Assembly (NCBI RefSeq): GCF_001426265.1
Contig: NZ_LMDG01000023.1
Coordinates: forward strand, 149,826 to 213,825
Direction: 5' to 3'
DNA: 64,000 nucleotides
Source: Rhizobium sp. Root1220
GTDB lineage: Bacteria; Pseudomonadota; Alphaproteobacteria; Rhizobiales; Rhizobiaceae
This document shows, one piece after another, positions 20,696 to 29,749 of the stretch. The position numbers were made by a program, and so were the translations under genes. Under the pieces are notes generated by a model, which saw nothing but the letters and a program-made list of their open reading frames with translations, was not told where the DNA came from and ran no database searches. Position 1 is the stretch's first letter; each line of letters starts with the position of its first letter.

Positions 20696-22302
20696 GCGAG
20701 CATTCCATGCATGAACCAGCGCTGTGTCGCGTCGCGTCCATAAAGGCCTTCGCGATAGATCCAGAAACGATGTCCCTGATCGTCCTCGACACGGAAGTAG
20801 TCCCGCTCAGCCGCATCCGATCCGTCGATCCACCATTCCATGGCAAGCCGCTCCGGTCCTTCGCTTCTGACGACGCGATGGCGCATTCGACGCCAGTGAA
20901 AGTTGGCAGGCGCACCGTCCGGCACCTCGATGGCAAAGGCGTCCATCGGTTCCGGTCTTTCCAGGAGCCTCACGGGTCTTTCACTGCGCGACGGTGGAGG
21001 ATTGCCCTGCCGAGCTTTCAGCCCCGAAAGGGCATCGATTGCGGATACGGCAAGGACCGCTCTTTCCGGCACATGGCTCTCACGCAGCTGAAAGGTCTGC
21101 AAGCAATCGGCGCCGAGACGAGCAGAGACGCGATCGACGAAGACGGTGAGCGATGCATCCTTCTGCTGATGGCCTTCGAAATCGCTTTGCGTCGTATCGA
21201 AAGTCTCGTGGCGAAGGACGTTGAGACGCAGGATTTCAAATCCATACCCAGCATCGAGGTCGTCGTGCACGGTCTGCAGGCGCTCGGCGAACAGGGCCGC
21301 AATCCGCCTGGGTTCGCGCAGCGGCCGGGCCGTCCCTGCCGCAATGCGGAAGACCCTGCCGTCCACACGAAAGAGGACGAGCTCGAAGAGACGGCCGCCG
21401 ACGCCGCGGGCCTCCAGGGAGGGTTTCAGTGAGATTGCGATCTGACCGGCGAGATCAAGAATATCTTCCTCCGCGCCGATTGGTTCGATCAGGCGGCGCT
21501 CGGCCGAGAGGCTTGCAACGGGCCGGCGCGGCGATATCGGTTCTTCATCCATTCCAAGCGCCTGATCCAGCCTTAGCAGCACGCTTGTTCCGAAGCGGCG
21601 GGCAAGCGGGGCGCGCGGGGTTTCCAGCAGGTCGCCAACATATTTCAGGCCCATCTTGGTCAGGGCGGCGACGGTATCTTCGGCAAGGCGCAGCGAGCCG
21701 ACGGGAAGGGGGGCAATTACCTGTTCTGCCTCATCCGCTTCGATGACCCCCCCTTGGCCGAAGCGGCTCACGGCCCATGAGAGGCCAGGCGACGAGGCAA
21801 TGGCACCGCGGACATCAAGCCCTATCTGCAGCAGCCGCGAAAGAATATCCCTGAGAAGCGCCTTCTCTCCGCCGAACAGATGGGCGCAGCCAGTGATATC
21901 GAGAAACAGGCCATCCTTGCCATCGAGGGCGACCAGCGGCGTATATCGGTCGCACCAGTCGGCGATTCCCTCGAGAAAGCGCCGATCGGCAGCAGGATCT
22001 TCCTCGATCACCTCGATCGTCTGATAGATGGCGCGGGCTTCGCCGACACCCATGCTTTTCCTAAGGTTGATCGCTTCCGCCGCCTCATCCAGCGCCGTCA
22101 ACCGCATGGCATTGGCAAAGCGACCGGAACATACGATCGGCGGCGCCTCAGGACGAGCGCGCAAACGCCAGGAAGGGCCCCATTTCTTCCTGGCGATCCG
22201 ATCGGTTGGCAGGTGCGGGAAGCTTAGCGCCAGAATGCGCTGCGCGCTCGGCTGGAAAGCGAGTGTCGGCTGATTGGCGGACAGGGAAAAACCGGCGGTC
22301 AT
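20692..22302 (-). CDS. imuB: ImuB, Y-family-like mutagenesis protein
   Basis: A 536-residue DinB-related protein that lacks polymerase activity in characterised homologues and links DnaE2 to the beta clamp. The Y-family palm/finger part ([45 protein letters not shown]) lacks the usual acidic triad; the little-finger and C-terminal regions follow. ATG at 22302 is preceded by TGGAGTGG. No other start exists before the conserved N-terminus, so a 155-base overlap with imuA in another frame is real. It overlaps dnaE2 by four bases. Confidence 0.92.
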   Translation of the reverse strand: MTAGFSLSANQPTLAFQPSAQRILALSFPHLPTDRIARKKWGPSWRLRARPEAPPIVCSGRFANAMRLTALDEAAEAINLRKSMGVGEARAIYQTIEVIEEDPAADRRFLEGIADWCDRYTPLVALDGKDGLFLDITGCAHLFGGEKALLRDILSRLLQIGLDVRGAIASSPGLSWAVSRFGQGGVIEADEAEQVIAPLPVGSLRLAEDTVAALTKMGLKYVGDLLETPRAPLARRFGTSVLLRLDQALGMDEEPISPRRPVASLSAERRLIEPIGAEEDILDLAGQIAISLKPSLEARGVGGRLFELVLFRVDGRVFRIAAGTARPLREPRRIAALFAERLQTVHDDLDAGYGFEILRLNVLRHETFDTTQSDFEGHQQKDASLTVFVDRVSARLGADCLQTFQLRESHVPERAVLAVSAIDALSGLKARQGNPPPSRSERPVRLLERPEPMDAFAIEVPDGAPANFHWRRMRHRVVRSEGPERLAMEWWIDGSDAAERDYFRVEDDQGHRFWIYREGLYGRDATQRWFMHGMLA

Positions 22303-23098
22303 GGGGATTCCACTCCAGAAGAAGGGAGAGAGGAGCCGGATTGCGGCTCTTCTCCAGGGTGAGGCGAAAAATTGGATTGCCGATGCTGCCGCCTAGCATC
22401 GAGCCACCCGGCAAGAGCCGCGCCTTGGCCGGCGCGGGTTCGGCAAGGAAACGGAAGAAAGCGCTGCTGGCCTCTTCCTCTCCGGCTTGTCGCAACAGGA
22501 AAAGTGGGCGCCTGGAGGTCTTTGCCCGCAGGTTCAAGCGTCGGCTTTCCGTCAGCCCGAACGATTTCGGATTGCCGCGGACCTCGAAAATGGTTGCCGG
22601 AAAGACGCCGCTTTCAATGGCGGTTTCCGCCAGCCAAAGGGCATCCTCCAGCTTGCGTGGGGTTGCGTGCATAAATAGCCCGGGCCTCAAGCCGAAATCC
22701 TGCAGGCCTACGGCATAGGGTCGCCCCGCCTCCATCGAGGCGACCCTGTCTGATATCCATAGGATGGGGAGTGGCCGGTGCCCGTTCTCTTCATCCTGTC
22801 GCTGCAGCATGGCGGCAAGCGCCAGCACGAAGCCGCTGCTCGAGCCTGCATGGCGCAGCAACTGCGTGCGGATTTCCGTCAGGCCGTCCAGTGGCACGCC
22901 GCCATCCATGACCTCATCGAGAGCGGGTATTCCGAGCGGGAGACGAAGCGCGTTTTCGGCTTCCTCTCCACCCAGATCAGTTTCACCCAAAGCCTGGCTC
23001 TCCGCTGCCGCCAAGGCCGGCGCGGGTTTTCCTTCAAGTTTTGCAATGGTTTCGCGGAGCGCAAAAAGCCGCTCGCGCGTCACGGCCGACTGTGCCAT
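22148..23098 (-). CDS. imuA: ImuA, RecA-like mutagenesis accessory protein
   Basis: First gene of the SOS mutagenesis cassette. The 316-residue product resembles RecA/SulA-type ImuA: GIPALDEVMDGGVPLDGLTEI, a degenerate nucleotide-binding core, PILWISDRVASMEAGRPYAVGL, and the C-terminal RLTLEKSRNPAPLSLLLEWN. Beyond that a tail of about 60 residues overlaps the imuB start, making it longer than ImuA proteins I know. ATG at 23098 follows TTGGAGTG. A LexA box lies 23 bases upstream. Confidence 0.9.
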   Translation of the reverse strand: MAQSAVTRERLFALRETIAKLEGKPAPALAAAESQALGETDLGGEEAENALRLPLGIPALDEVMDGGVPLDGLTEIRTQLLRHAGSSSGFVLALAAMLQRQDEENGHRPLPILWISDRVASMEAGRPYAVGLQDFGLRPGLFMHATPRKLEDALWLAETAIESGVFPATIFEVRGNPKSFGLTESRRLNLRAKTSRRPLFLLRQAGEEEASSAFFRFLAEPAPAKARLLPGGSMLGGSIGNPIFRLTLEKSRNPAPLSLLLEWNPHDRRFFPVRQSADTRFPAERAAHSGAKLPAPANRSDRQEEMGPFLAFARSS

Positions 23099-23120
23099 GA
23101 CGTCACTCCAAATTTCAAAT

Positions 23121-23135
23121 GTTCCTGTTATGTTC
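23121..23135 (-). promoter_or_regulatory. LexA (SOS) box of imuA-imuB-dnaE2
   Basis: GTTCCTGTTATGTTC on the plus strand is GTTC-N7-GTTC, the alphaproteobacterial LexA operator (GAAC-N7-GAAC on the gene strand). It lies 23 bases upstream of the imuA ATG. DNA damage should induce the cassette. Confidence 0.88.
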
Positions 23136-23261
23136 TTATGGATTCCAGAGGTCGACTGAAGAGTCAACAGTCGTTTCCTATGAATTTATTCCTGTCCTTG
23201 ATTCCGCTCTCGAAAATCGACCGCAAAGGTTCTATATGGGCCGCAAAGGAAGGGAATTTTT

Positions 23262-23699
23262 ATGGCCCGCATAGACCAGAGCGATAATTGGCGGGATCGC
23301 CACGCTCCGACGATCAGTACATTCGAGTCCCTGGCAATGGAAGCCTACAGCCATCTGCCAGATGAGTTTCGTTCGCTGACCACCGATCTGACGATCGAAA
23401 TCGAGGATTTCCCCGATGACGAGGTGTTCGAGGACATGGCGCTGGAAACGCCGTTCGACCTGCTCGGTCTTTTTGAAGGCCGCGGGATTTCCGAGCGGTT
23501 TACATTGGAAACCGGCGAGCTGCCTAACCGCATCCGTCTCTACAGGCGCCCGATCCTCGATTACTGGGCCGAGAATGACGAGACGCTGGGCGATATCATC
23601 ACCCATGTCCTGATCCACGAGATCGGCCATCATTTCGGTCTCAGCGACGACGACATGGAGCGGATCGAGGAAAGCGCCGAGGAAGCCGTGGAGCGATAG
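23262..23699 (+). CDS. Zincin-like metallopeptidase family protein
   Basis: A 145-residue small protein with the HEXXH zinc motif in LIHEIGHHFGLSDDDMERIE near the C-terminus, as in the metallopeptidase family formerly called DUF1025. The acidic C-terminus is typical. No signal peptide is seen, so it is cytoplasmic. Substrate and physiological role are not known for the family. The ATG follows AAGGAAGGG. It stands alone, divergent from imuA and convergent with the DUF1737 gene. Confidence 0.85.
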   Translation: MARIDQSDNWRDRHAPTISTFESLAMEAYSHLPDEFRSLTTDLTIEIEDFPDDEVFEDMALETPFDLLGLFEGRGISERFTLETGELPNRIRLYRRPILDYWAENDETLGDIITHVLIHEIGHHFGLSDDDMERIEESAEEAVER

Positions 23700-23710
23700 G
23701 CGGCCCACTA

Positions 23711-23917
23711 TTACTGCTCGGAGAGCTTCATGTCCGGGTGGTAGTCCTTGCCTTCGACGTCCTTGATGATCGCCTGGGCGCACATGACCTGTCCGGTCTG
23801 GGCGTTGAAGGTCAGCGCCGGCGATCCGTTCAGCGACCAGCCTTTGTTGAGGGCGTCGGTCACGCGGTGGCAGAAGGCGGCATCGTCCTGGCCGGTCAGA
23901 AGGCGGTAGAGCTTCAT
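23711..23917 (-). CDS. DUF1737 domain-containing small protein
   Basis: A 68-residue protein, MKLYRLLTGQDDAAFCHRV followed by ALNKGWSLNGSPALTF and the AIIKDVEGKDY tail, matching the DUF1737 pattern as I know it. Function unknown. A GTG at 23932, overlapping the stop of the upstream lyase gene, could add five codons; neither start has a strong ribosome-binding site, which suggests translation coupled to the lyase gene. Confidence 0.75.
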   Translation of the reverse strand: MKLYRLLTGQDDAAFCHRVTDALNKGWSLNGSPALTFNAQTGQVMCAQAIIKDVEGKDYHPDMKLSEQ

Positions 23918-23928
23918 AAAATCGTCTT

Positions 23929-24837
23929 TCACTTCGCCGTTTGGCGTCCTGCAATCAGGCGGGCTTTATGAACCAGACTTTCCGCCTGGACAAGATGTAG
24001 CCGCTCGATCATCCGACCATTGGAATTGATGACATTGAGCCCGTCGGTTTCCGGATCAGCAAAGGCGGCAATGATCGCTTCCGCTTCGGCGATCGCCGAC
24101 GCATCAGGCGCGAAATGCCGATTGGCTGCCTCGATCTGCGCGGGGTGGATCAGCATCTTGCCGTCGAAACCCATAGCCCGGGCCTGGGCGCATTCGGCAT
24201 CGAAGACCTCGGCATCCCTGAAATCGTTGAAGACGCTGTCGATCGCATCGAGGCCATAGGCGCGCACAGCAAGAACGACCTGCATCAGCCAGGGCACAAG
24301 GTAGGTTCTGCCCGGTTGCGGCAGGACACCGGTTTCCTTGCGCAGATCGTTGAGGCCGACGACGAAACAGTCGAGTCTTGAGCCTGGCGTTCGGCCTGCT
24401 TCGGCAATCGCGGCGGCATTCAGTATGCCGCGCGGCGTCTCGATCATCGCCCAGATGCGCAAGCTTTCCGGCGCATCGGCATCGGCAAGACGGTCGCTGA
24501 CGGATAAGACATCCTGTGGTTCGTCGACCTTCGGCAGAAGCACCGCATCCGGTTCCAGTGCCAGGACAAGCTCCATATCTGCCTTTCCGAAGGTGGAAGC
24601 AGGTGCGTTGACGCGAATGATCCGCTCCTGGTCTTTTGCCGGCGTGGCGGCAAAAAATGCCCTTAGGTTTTCCCGGGCTTCGGCTTTTCTCTCAGGTGCG
24701 ACTGAATCTTCAAGATCGAAGATCACGGCGTCGCAATCCAGTGAATACGTCTTTTCCAGAGCGCGGATGTTGACAGCCGGAACGCTTAGCACCGAACGGC
24801 GCAAGCTCATGGAACGGGTGGGAGAATTTCGGGTCAT
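23929..24837 (-). CDS. HpcH/HpaI aldolase/citrate lyase (CitE-like) family protein
   Basis: A 302-residue TIM-barrel enzyme of the CitE/malyl-CoA lyase group. Visible motifs: RRSVLSVPAVN, the DAVIFDLEDSVAP acidic loop, IIRVNAP, VLLPKVDEP, AMIETPRGILNA (metal-binding Glu) and GLNDLRKETG. Members cleave or hydrolyse malyl-CoA, citramalyl-CoA or beta-methylmalyl-CoA; the substrate cannot be told here, and no citrate lyase alpha or gamma genes are nearby. ATG at 24837 is chosen; MSLRRSVL at 24810 is a plausible alternative. It is followed by the DUF1737 gene. Confidence 0.82.
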   Translation of the reverse strand: MTRNSPTRSMSLRRSVLSVPAVNIRALEKTYSLDCDAVIFDLEDSVAPERKAEARENLRAFFAATPAKDQERIIRVNAPASTFGKADMELVLALEPDAVLLPKVDEPQDVLSVSDRLADADAPESLRIWAMIETPRGILNAAAIAEAGRTPGSRLDCFVVGLNDLRKETGVLPQPGRTYLVPWLMQVVLAVRAYGLDAIDSVFNDFRDAEVFDAECAQARAMGFDGKMLIHPAQIEAANRHFAPDASAIAEAEAIIAAFADPETDGLNVINSNGRMIERLHLVQAESLVHKARLIAGRQTAK

Positions 24838-24949
24838 CACGAATATGTGCCAAGCTTTGTGATGGGTGGCAAGACAACAAAAAGCCACGCTTGCCTTGCA
24901 GAAAAAGCAGAGAAGGACCACTTTCCTTTCCAAAGAAAGGTTCAAACCC

Positions 24950-25192
24950 ATGCAGAGTATCCGTTCCATCTTCCTGTTGCTCGCAGGCATCACCGCCTTC
25001 GTTGCCTTGGCGCTTCTCACCTTTTCGGTGACGCTCGCCGTCGGCGGCATTTTGACGGTGCTCATGGTCGGCCGCGCGCTTTCACTGAAGATGAAACCGG
25101 CGCCGGTCCGCGCCACGTCAAACGCCAAGCCCCATTCTGGCGAAACCATGCGTATCTGGAACGACGGGCGCGGCACGATCATCGATCTCTGA
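24950..25192 (+). CDS. Small membrane protein, unknown function
   Basis: An 80-residue protein with a hydrophobic stretch (IFLLLAGITAFVALALLTF and on to LMVGRAL) that could make one long or two short membrane segments, then a basic and polar tail ending IWNDGRGTIIDL. I do not recognise the family. The start at 24950 is preceded by AAAGG; upstream in-frame codons are Lys/Gln-rich and not conserved-looking. It is divergent from the CitE-like gene. Confidence 0.65.
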   Translation: MQSIRSIFLLLAGITAFVALALLTFSVTLAVGGILTVLMVGRALSLKMKPAPVRATSNAKPHSGETMRIWNDGRGTIIDL

Positions 25193-25318
25193 TCTTGCGA
25201 TCAGATCCGAATTTTCTTCGGAAAAATTTACGGAAACTGTCGGCTCTGCCAATCCTCTCGCGTCTTTGAAGCGGCAGCATTTTGTCTGCCCTCATAATCA
25301 CGCGAATGGAGGTCAAGC

Positions 25319-25744
25319 ATGGATAGCGCACCGGAAACCAGCCAAATGAAGTTGCCGCCTGTCAAGGGCGGTTTGTTGCCGTATGTCACGGTCGACGGAG
25401 CCCTGAAGGCTGCGGAATTCTACAAGCGCGCTTTTGGCGCCGAAGAGGCATTCGTCGTCCCAGCTGACGAAAACGGGAGGACGATGCATGTCCACCTCTA
25501 TGTGAATGGCAGCTCGCTGATGCTCAGCGATGCGTACCCGGAGCATGGCCACCCCTTCCAGAAGCATCAGGGTTTCACTCTGCAACTCGTTGTCGACGAC
25601 ATCGATTTCTGGTGGGATCGGGCGGTTGCTGCGGGAGCCGAGGTCGTCATGCCCGTCGAGTTGATGTTCTGGGGCGATCGCTACGGTCAGCTTCGCGATC
25701 CATTCGGTGTCGGCTGGGCGATCAATGCGCCCGTCAAGGCGTAA
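25319..25744 (+). CDS. VOC-fold glyoxalase/PhnB-like protein
   Basis: A 141-residue protein of the vicinal-oxygen-chelate superfamily with the PhnB-type pattern: LLPYVTVDGALKAAEFYKRAFGAEEA at the N-terminus and WGDRYGQLRDPFGVGWAI near the C-terminus. PhnB-like proteins are small dimers of mostly unknown substrate; no phosphonate genes are near. ATG at 25319 follows GGAGG. A stem-loop lies after the stop at 25753-25790. Confidence 0.82.
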   Translation: MDSAPETSQMKLPPVKGGLLPYVTVDGALKAAEFYKRAFGAEEAFVVPADENGRTMHVHLYVNGSSLMLSDAYPEHGHPFQKHQGFTLQLVVDDIDFWWDRAVAAGAEVVMPVELMFWGDRYGQLRDPFGVGWAINAPVKA

Positions 25745-25752
25745 ATCCTGAG

Positions 25753-25790
25753 GCGGCTGGCCATCCCGTGTCTGCGAAGAGGCCAGCCGC
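25753..25790 (+). terminator. Stem-loop between the VOC gene and leuD
   Basis: A 10-bp perfect stem (25753-25762 with 25781-25790) with an 18-base loop follows the VOC stop. There is no clear T-run, so termination is possible but not certain. Confidence 0.4.
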
Positions 25791-25878
25791 TTGATGCAGA
25801 TTTTCCTTCATTTCGGCCGAAAACTGGACTAAACGCTGATCAACAAAAGTTACGTCTGCTGAGATTGGAGACTGGGTC

Positions 25879-26487
25879 ATGGACAAATTCGTAAAGCTGA
25901 CGGGCGTTGCCGCCCCTTTGCCGGTGGTCAACATTGACACCGACATGATCATTCCGAAGGACTACCTGAAGACGATCAAGCGTACCGGTCTTGGCAAGGG
26001 TCTTTTTGCCGAAGCCCGCTACAACGAAGACGGATCCCTGAACCTGGATTTCGTGCTCAACAAGCCGGCCTATCAGAATGCCAAGATCCTCGTGGCCGGC
26101 GATAACTTCGGTTGTGGCTCTTCGCGCGAGCACGCTCCTTGGGCGCTTCTCGACTTCGGCATCCGCTGTGTCATCTCGACAAGCTTCGCCGACATTTTCT
26201 ACAACAACTGTTTCAAGAACGGCATTCTGCCGATCAAGGTCAGTCAGGAAAATCTCGACAAACTGATGGACGATGCTTCTCGCGGTTCGAACGCGATTCT
26301 CACGGTGGATCTCGAAAACCTGGAAATCACCGGTCCGGATGGCGGTTCGATCAAGTTCGATCTCGACGAGTTCAAGCGCCACTGCCTACTCAACGGCCTG
26401 GACGACATCGGCCTTACGATGGAAAAAGGCAAGTCGATCGACAGCTTCGAAAAGTCGAACGCGGCCTCGCGCCCCTGGGCCGCTTGA
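25879..26487 (+). CDS. leuD: 3-isopropylmalate dehydratase, small subunit
   Basis: Swivelling domain of the LeuCD isomerase in leucine synthesis, which interconverts 2- and 3-isopropylmalate. The 202-residue protein has [17 protein letters not shown] at the N-terminus and the substrate-recognition segment [17 protein letters not shown]. The large subunit leuC is not in the window, while leuB is 1.2 kb away; this separation is common in rhizobia. ATG follows TTGGAGACT. A strong terminator follows. Confidence 0.96.
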   Translation: MDKFVKLTGVAAPLPVVNIDTDMIIPKDYLKTIKRTGLGKGLFAEARYNEDGSLNLDFVLNKPAYQNAKILVAGDNFGCGSSREHAPWALLDFGIRCVISTSFADIFYNNCFKNGILPIKVSQENLDKLMDDASRGSNAILTVDLENLEITGPDGGSIKFDLDEFKRHCLLNGLDDIGLTMEKGKSIDSFEKSNAASRPWAA

Positions 26488-26506
26488 AACTCGAAAATGC
26501 CGCATC

Positions 26507-26535
26507 AAAAGCCGGGTTCTGCCCGGCTTTTCTTT
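26507..26535 (+). terminator. Terminator after leuD
   Basis: A 10-bp stem (26507-26516 with 26522-26531), five-base loop, then T-rich tail TTTTCTTT. The A-run on the other side lets it also act for the convergent dehydratase gene. Confidence 0.88.
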
Positions 26536-26544
26536 GCCTGATTT

Positions 26545-27477
26545 TCAGAGCATTTGCTCCTTCCACACTTTCAATTTCTCCAGCGAAACGCCAATGCCGC
26601 CGCAGACCTCGATCAGTGGGTTGCTGAAGCGTGCGAGAATGTCGGGATGAGCGTCCGCCACAGCCAATGCAGCACCACATGCAGGTTCGACCAGGATCCG
26701 ATAGGTATCGGCGAATTTCAGGCAGGCAGCGACAGCTTCGGCATCGGTGACCGTCACACTTTCAATCGGATGGTGCTTCGGCAGATCAAACACATGCTGG
26801 GCGATCTGGCGCGCACCCAGCGAATTGGCGATTGATGTGATGGCGGGCAGGGTGATGCGCTCGCCTGCCGCGATGCTCGCATGAAAGGACGCGGCGCCTT
26901 CGGTTTCGACCGCGATGACAGGCACATGCGACAGCCCGTTGCGCTTGAGGCCGGCGACAATTCCCGCAAGCAGCCCGCCGCCGCCGACACTGGCGATTAC
27001 GCAATCGAAGCTGGCACCCTTTGCCACGACTTCATCGATCAGCGTGCCGTGTCCCTCCCAGAGAAGCGGATGGTCGAAGGGATGTACGTAAGCGGCCTTG
27101 CGCTCCTCCGCGATCTTGACGGCGTAGGCGTTTGCCTCATCGAAGACGGAGCCGTGGATGAGAACGGTAGCGCCGGTCGCTTCGATCGATTGGCGCACCT
27201 CTTCGGACGTCGTTTCCGGCACAACGATCGTTACCGGTACGCCAAGCGCACGCCCAGCATAGGCGGCCGCGATTCCGGCATTGCCTCCTGAAGCACAGAA
27301 GATTTCTCGTGCGCCGTTTTCCACCTCATGCTGGCAGAGCTTGCCGACGCCGCGCAGCTTGAAGCTTCCTGCTGGCTGCAGGGCGTCGAGCTTCAACCAG
27401 AGCGGCGCGTTGCTGGCGCTATAAGCGGCTGGGGTGCGAAAAAGCGGTGTGTCGAGATGAAGAGGTGGAGTGGGCAT
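26545..27477 (-). CDS. PLP-dependent serine/threonine dehydratase-like enzyme
   Basis: Fold-type II pyridoxal-phosphate enzyme of 310 residues, close to the eukaryote-like L-serine dehydratases. The cofactor Lys is in AGSFKLRG (about residue 40), SGGNAG binds the carboxylate, and the glycine-rich ASVGGGGLL loop holds the phosphate. No ACT regulatory domain is present, so this is a catabolic, not an IlvA-type biosynthetic, enzyme. Deamination of serine or threonine to pyruvate or 2-oxobutyrate is expected. It is divergent from leuB. Confidence 0.85.
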   Translation of the reverse strand: MPTPPLHLDTPLFRTPAAYSASNAPLWLKLDALQPAGSFKLRGVGKLCQHEVENGAREIFCASGGNAGIAAAYAGRALGVPVTIVVPETTSEEVRQSIEATGATVLIHGSVFDEANAYAVKIAEERKAAYVHPFDHPLLWEGHGTLIDEVVAKGASFDCVIASVGGGGLLAGIVAGLKRNGLSHVPVIAVETEGAASFHASIAAGERITLPAITSIANSLGARQIAQHVFDLPKHHPIESVTVTDAEAVAACLKFADTYRILVEPACGAALAVADAHPDILARFSNPLIEVCGGIGVSLEKLKVWKEQML

Positions 27478-27656
27478 CGGTGATATCCAGATAGCGGTCG
27501 CGATGCCCTCTTGTTACCCGCTCTGGCCCCGCGGTCAACTCGCGCAGATAGAACGCTCGGTATCGTGAAGCGTACCGAAACGACCTGTTGTTCGCTTGAA
27601 ATGCCGTTTCCCGAAGGCTAATAAGCCGCAACTTGTTTTTCCGCGGAGGATTTTCC

Positions 27657-28769
27657 ATGATAGCGCGCAATCTTTTCCTGCTGCCGGGTGACGGCATCGG
27701 TCCCGAGGCCATGGGTGAGGTCCGCAAGATCATTGCCTACATGAATGAGGCGATGAAGGCCGGGTTCCTCACCGACGAAGGTCTGGTGGGCGGCAGCGCC
27801 TATGATGCGCACGGGGCGGCGATCTCCGAAGCAGACATGCAGAAGGCGCTCGCGGCGGATGCCGTTCTCTTCGGCGCGGTCGGCGGCCCGAAGTGGGATG
27901 ACGTTCCCTATGAAGTGCGCCCAGAAGCCGGCCTGCTGCGCTTGCGCAAGGATCTGGAACTGTTCGCCAACCTGCGTCCTGCCATCTGCTATCCGGCGCT
28001 TGCAGACGCCTCTTCGCTGAAGCCGGAGTTGGTCGAAGGTCTCGATATTCTCATCATTCGCGAACTCACGGGCGGCGTCTATTTCGGCGAACCCAAGGAG
28101 ATCATCGATCTCGGCAATGGACAAAAGCGCGGCATCGATACGCAGGTCTACGACACCTACGAAATCGAGCGTATCGCCGGCGTGGCCTTCGAAATGGCAC
28201 GCACCCGCGGCAATCGCGTCTGCTCGATGGAAAAGCGGAATGTCATGAAGTCGGGCGTGCTGTGGAACCAGGTGGTCACCGCGACCCACAAGGCCAAGTA
28301 CTCCGATGTTCAGCTCGAGCATATGCTGGCGGATGCCGGTGGCATGCAGCTTGTTCGTGCGCCCAAGCAGTTCGACGTCATCGTCACCGACAACCTGTTC
28401 GGCGACATGCTTTCCGACGTTGCGGCCATGCTCACGGGCTCACTCGGCATGCTGCCATCGGCATCGCTCGGTGCGCCTGACGGGAAGACCGGCAAGCGCA
28501 AGGCGCTCTACGAGCCGGTTCACGGTTCGGCACCTGACATCGCCGGCAAGGGTATTGCAAACCCGATCGCCATGATCGCCTCCTTCGCCATGTGCCTGCG
28601 CTACTCTTTCAACATGGTGACCGAAGCCGACAATCTCGAGAAGGCGATTGCGAACGTGCTCGACAAGGGCATCCGCACGGCAGACATCATGGCGCAAGGC
28701 GCCACGAAGGTCGGCACTGTGGAGATGGGCGAGGCGATCCTGGCCGAGTTCAAGGCTCTTTCTGCCTGA
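27657..28769 (+). CDS. leuB: 3-isopropylmalate dehydrogenase
   Basis: Oxidative decarboxylation of 3-isopropylmalate with NAD+ in leucine synthesis. The 370-residue protein has the family pattern: [13 protein letters not shown], the substrate arginines in [41 protein letters not shown] with metal-binding Asp, and the NAD-specific [21 protein letters not shown] at 27657 follows GCGGAGGA. The parS-like sequence begins directly after its stop codon. Confidence 0.97.
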   Translation: MIARNLFLLPGDGIGPEAMGEVRKIIAYMNEAMKAGFLTDEGLVGGSAYDAHGAAISEADMQKALAADAVLFGAVGGPKWDDVPYEVRPEAGLLRLRKDLELFANLRPAICYPALADASSLKPELVEGLDILIIRELTGGVYFGEPKEIIDLGNGQKRGIDTQVYDTYEIERIAGVAFEMARTRGNRVCSMEKRNVMKSGVLWNQVVTATHKAKYSDVQLEHMLADAGGMQLVRAPKQFDVIVTDNLFGDMLSDVAAMLTGSLGMLPSASLGAPDGKTGKRKALYEPVHGSAPDIAGKGIANPIAMIASFAMCLRYSFNMVTEADNLEKAIANVLDKGIRTADIMAQGATKVGTVEMGEAILAEFKALSA

Positions 28770-28785
28770 TATTTCACGTGAAACA
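28770..28785. other. parS-like centromere site
   Basis: TATTTCACGTGAAACA differs at one position from the bacterial parS consensus TGTTTCACGTGAAACA, the ParB binding site that nucleates chromosome segregation. It starts at the base after the leuB stop, between gene and terminator, so it is not constrained by coding. parS sites cluster near parAB and the origin in alphaproteobacteria. Confidence 0.75.
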
Positions 28786-28792
28786 CGCTTTT

Positions 28793-28827
28793 GGCCCTTC
28801 GCATCGACAGATACGAAGGGCCTTTGC
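28793..28827 (+). terminator. Terminator after leuB
   Basis: A 9-bp stem (28793-28801 with 28814-28822) and a T-rich tail TTTGCTT follow leuB and the parS-like site. Confidence 0.8.
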
Positions 28828-28887
28828 TTGAAGGCAGTTCAGGTTTCTCCTATCTCCGTTCTTCAATGAGAAATGAGCAGGAGTGGA

Positions 28888-29646
28888 ATGCACGAGACCA
28901 TCGATCCTAAACCGAACGTCTGGAGTCGTCTGCGCAAGCGCTACGATGCACGGCGCACGCTTCATCGTCGCGTCCCCTGGATGGCTTTCACGCTTTCAGC
29001 GATCAATATCGTCGCCATTGCGTTTTTCGTCTTGGATCGACCGTTGGGTCAGGCAGCCAACAGCCTCGCGCCGCCGCTGGTTTCGATTGCTGGCGATGTG
29101 ACTGATATCGGCAGGCTTGCCTGGATTCTTGCCGCTCTGTGTACGGTCCTGATCACTGGATATCTTGTCCATCGCCGGCTATGGAAGGTTCGCTCGCAGT
29201 TCCGAATGGTTTATCTGGGACAGATGGTAGCCTATGTCGGCCTGTCCGTGGCGCTTGCCAGCGTCGTCGCTAATATCCTCAAGTTCGCAATCGGTCGGGC
29301 ACGGCCGCTGCTTTACGACCAGGAAGGTATCTTCAGCTTCGCGCCCTTCAATTGGGATTTCCTGCATCAGAGCTTCCCGTCCGGCCATTCGACCAACATC
29401 GGTGCACTCTTCATGGCGCTGGCCCTTCTCTTTCCGCGCTTCCGGCTCGTCTTCATCGGTATCGGCTTGTGGCTCGGCGCCACGCGGGTCATCATAGGCG
29501 TTCACTATCCGAGCGACGTAGCGGCCGGTCTGGCACTCGGCGTCTGGTTTGCTTTCGCAATCTCTATTCTGCTTGCCCGTTTCGGGATTCTCTTTTCAGT
29601 CGGCCGTGACGGTTGGCCAACACCGAGACTGAGCCGGCTCTTCTGA
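28888..29646 (+). CDS. PAP2-family membrane phosphatase
   Basis: A 252-residue integral membrane protein with about five to six hydrophobic segments and the three acid-phosphatase motifs: KFAIGRARP, PSGHS and RVIIGVHYPSDV, so the catalytic His and Arg residues are intact. Members dephosphorylate lipid phosphates (undecaprenyl diphosphate, phosphatidate, or lipid A in rhizobia); the substrate is not evident. ATG at 28888 has GCAGGAG five bases upstream; ATG at 28873 is in frame but lacks such a site. Confidence 0.85.
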   Translation: MHETIDPKPNVWSRLRKRYDARRTLHRRVPWMAFTLSAINIVAIAFFVLDRPLGQAANSLAPPLVSIAGDVTDIGRLAWILAALCTVLITGYLVHRRLWKVRSQFRMVYLGQMVAYVGLSVALASVVANILKFAIGRARPLLYDQEGIFSFAPFNWDFLHQSFPSGHSTNIGALFMALALLFPRFRLVFIGIGLWLGATRVIIGVHYPSDVAAGLALGVWFAFAISILLARFGILFSVGRDGWPTPRLSRLF

Positions 29647-29695
29647 GCCCACTTCTTACACCGGTATGGAGCGAAAGACGTTCCCTCTGACAAAT

Positions 29696-29727
29696 GAAAA
29701 GCCCGGCGCCTTGTGAGCGCCGGGCTT
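29696..29727 (-). terminator. Terminator after the MHS transporter gene
   Basis: An 11-bp GC-rich stem (29699-29709 with 29717-29727) followed on the minus strand by TTTTC; it lies 22 bases past the stop of the minus-strand transporter and may also end the PAP2 gene. Confidence 0.85.
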
Positions 29728-29749
29728 CATCGGTGTGATTTCCTGGCGG

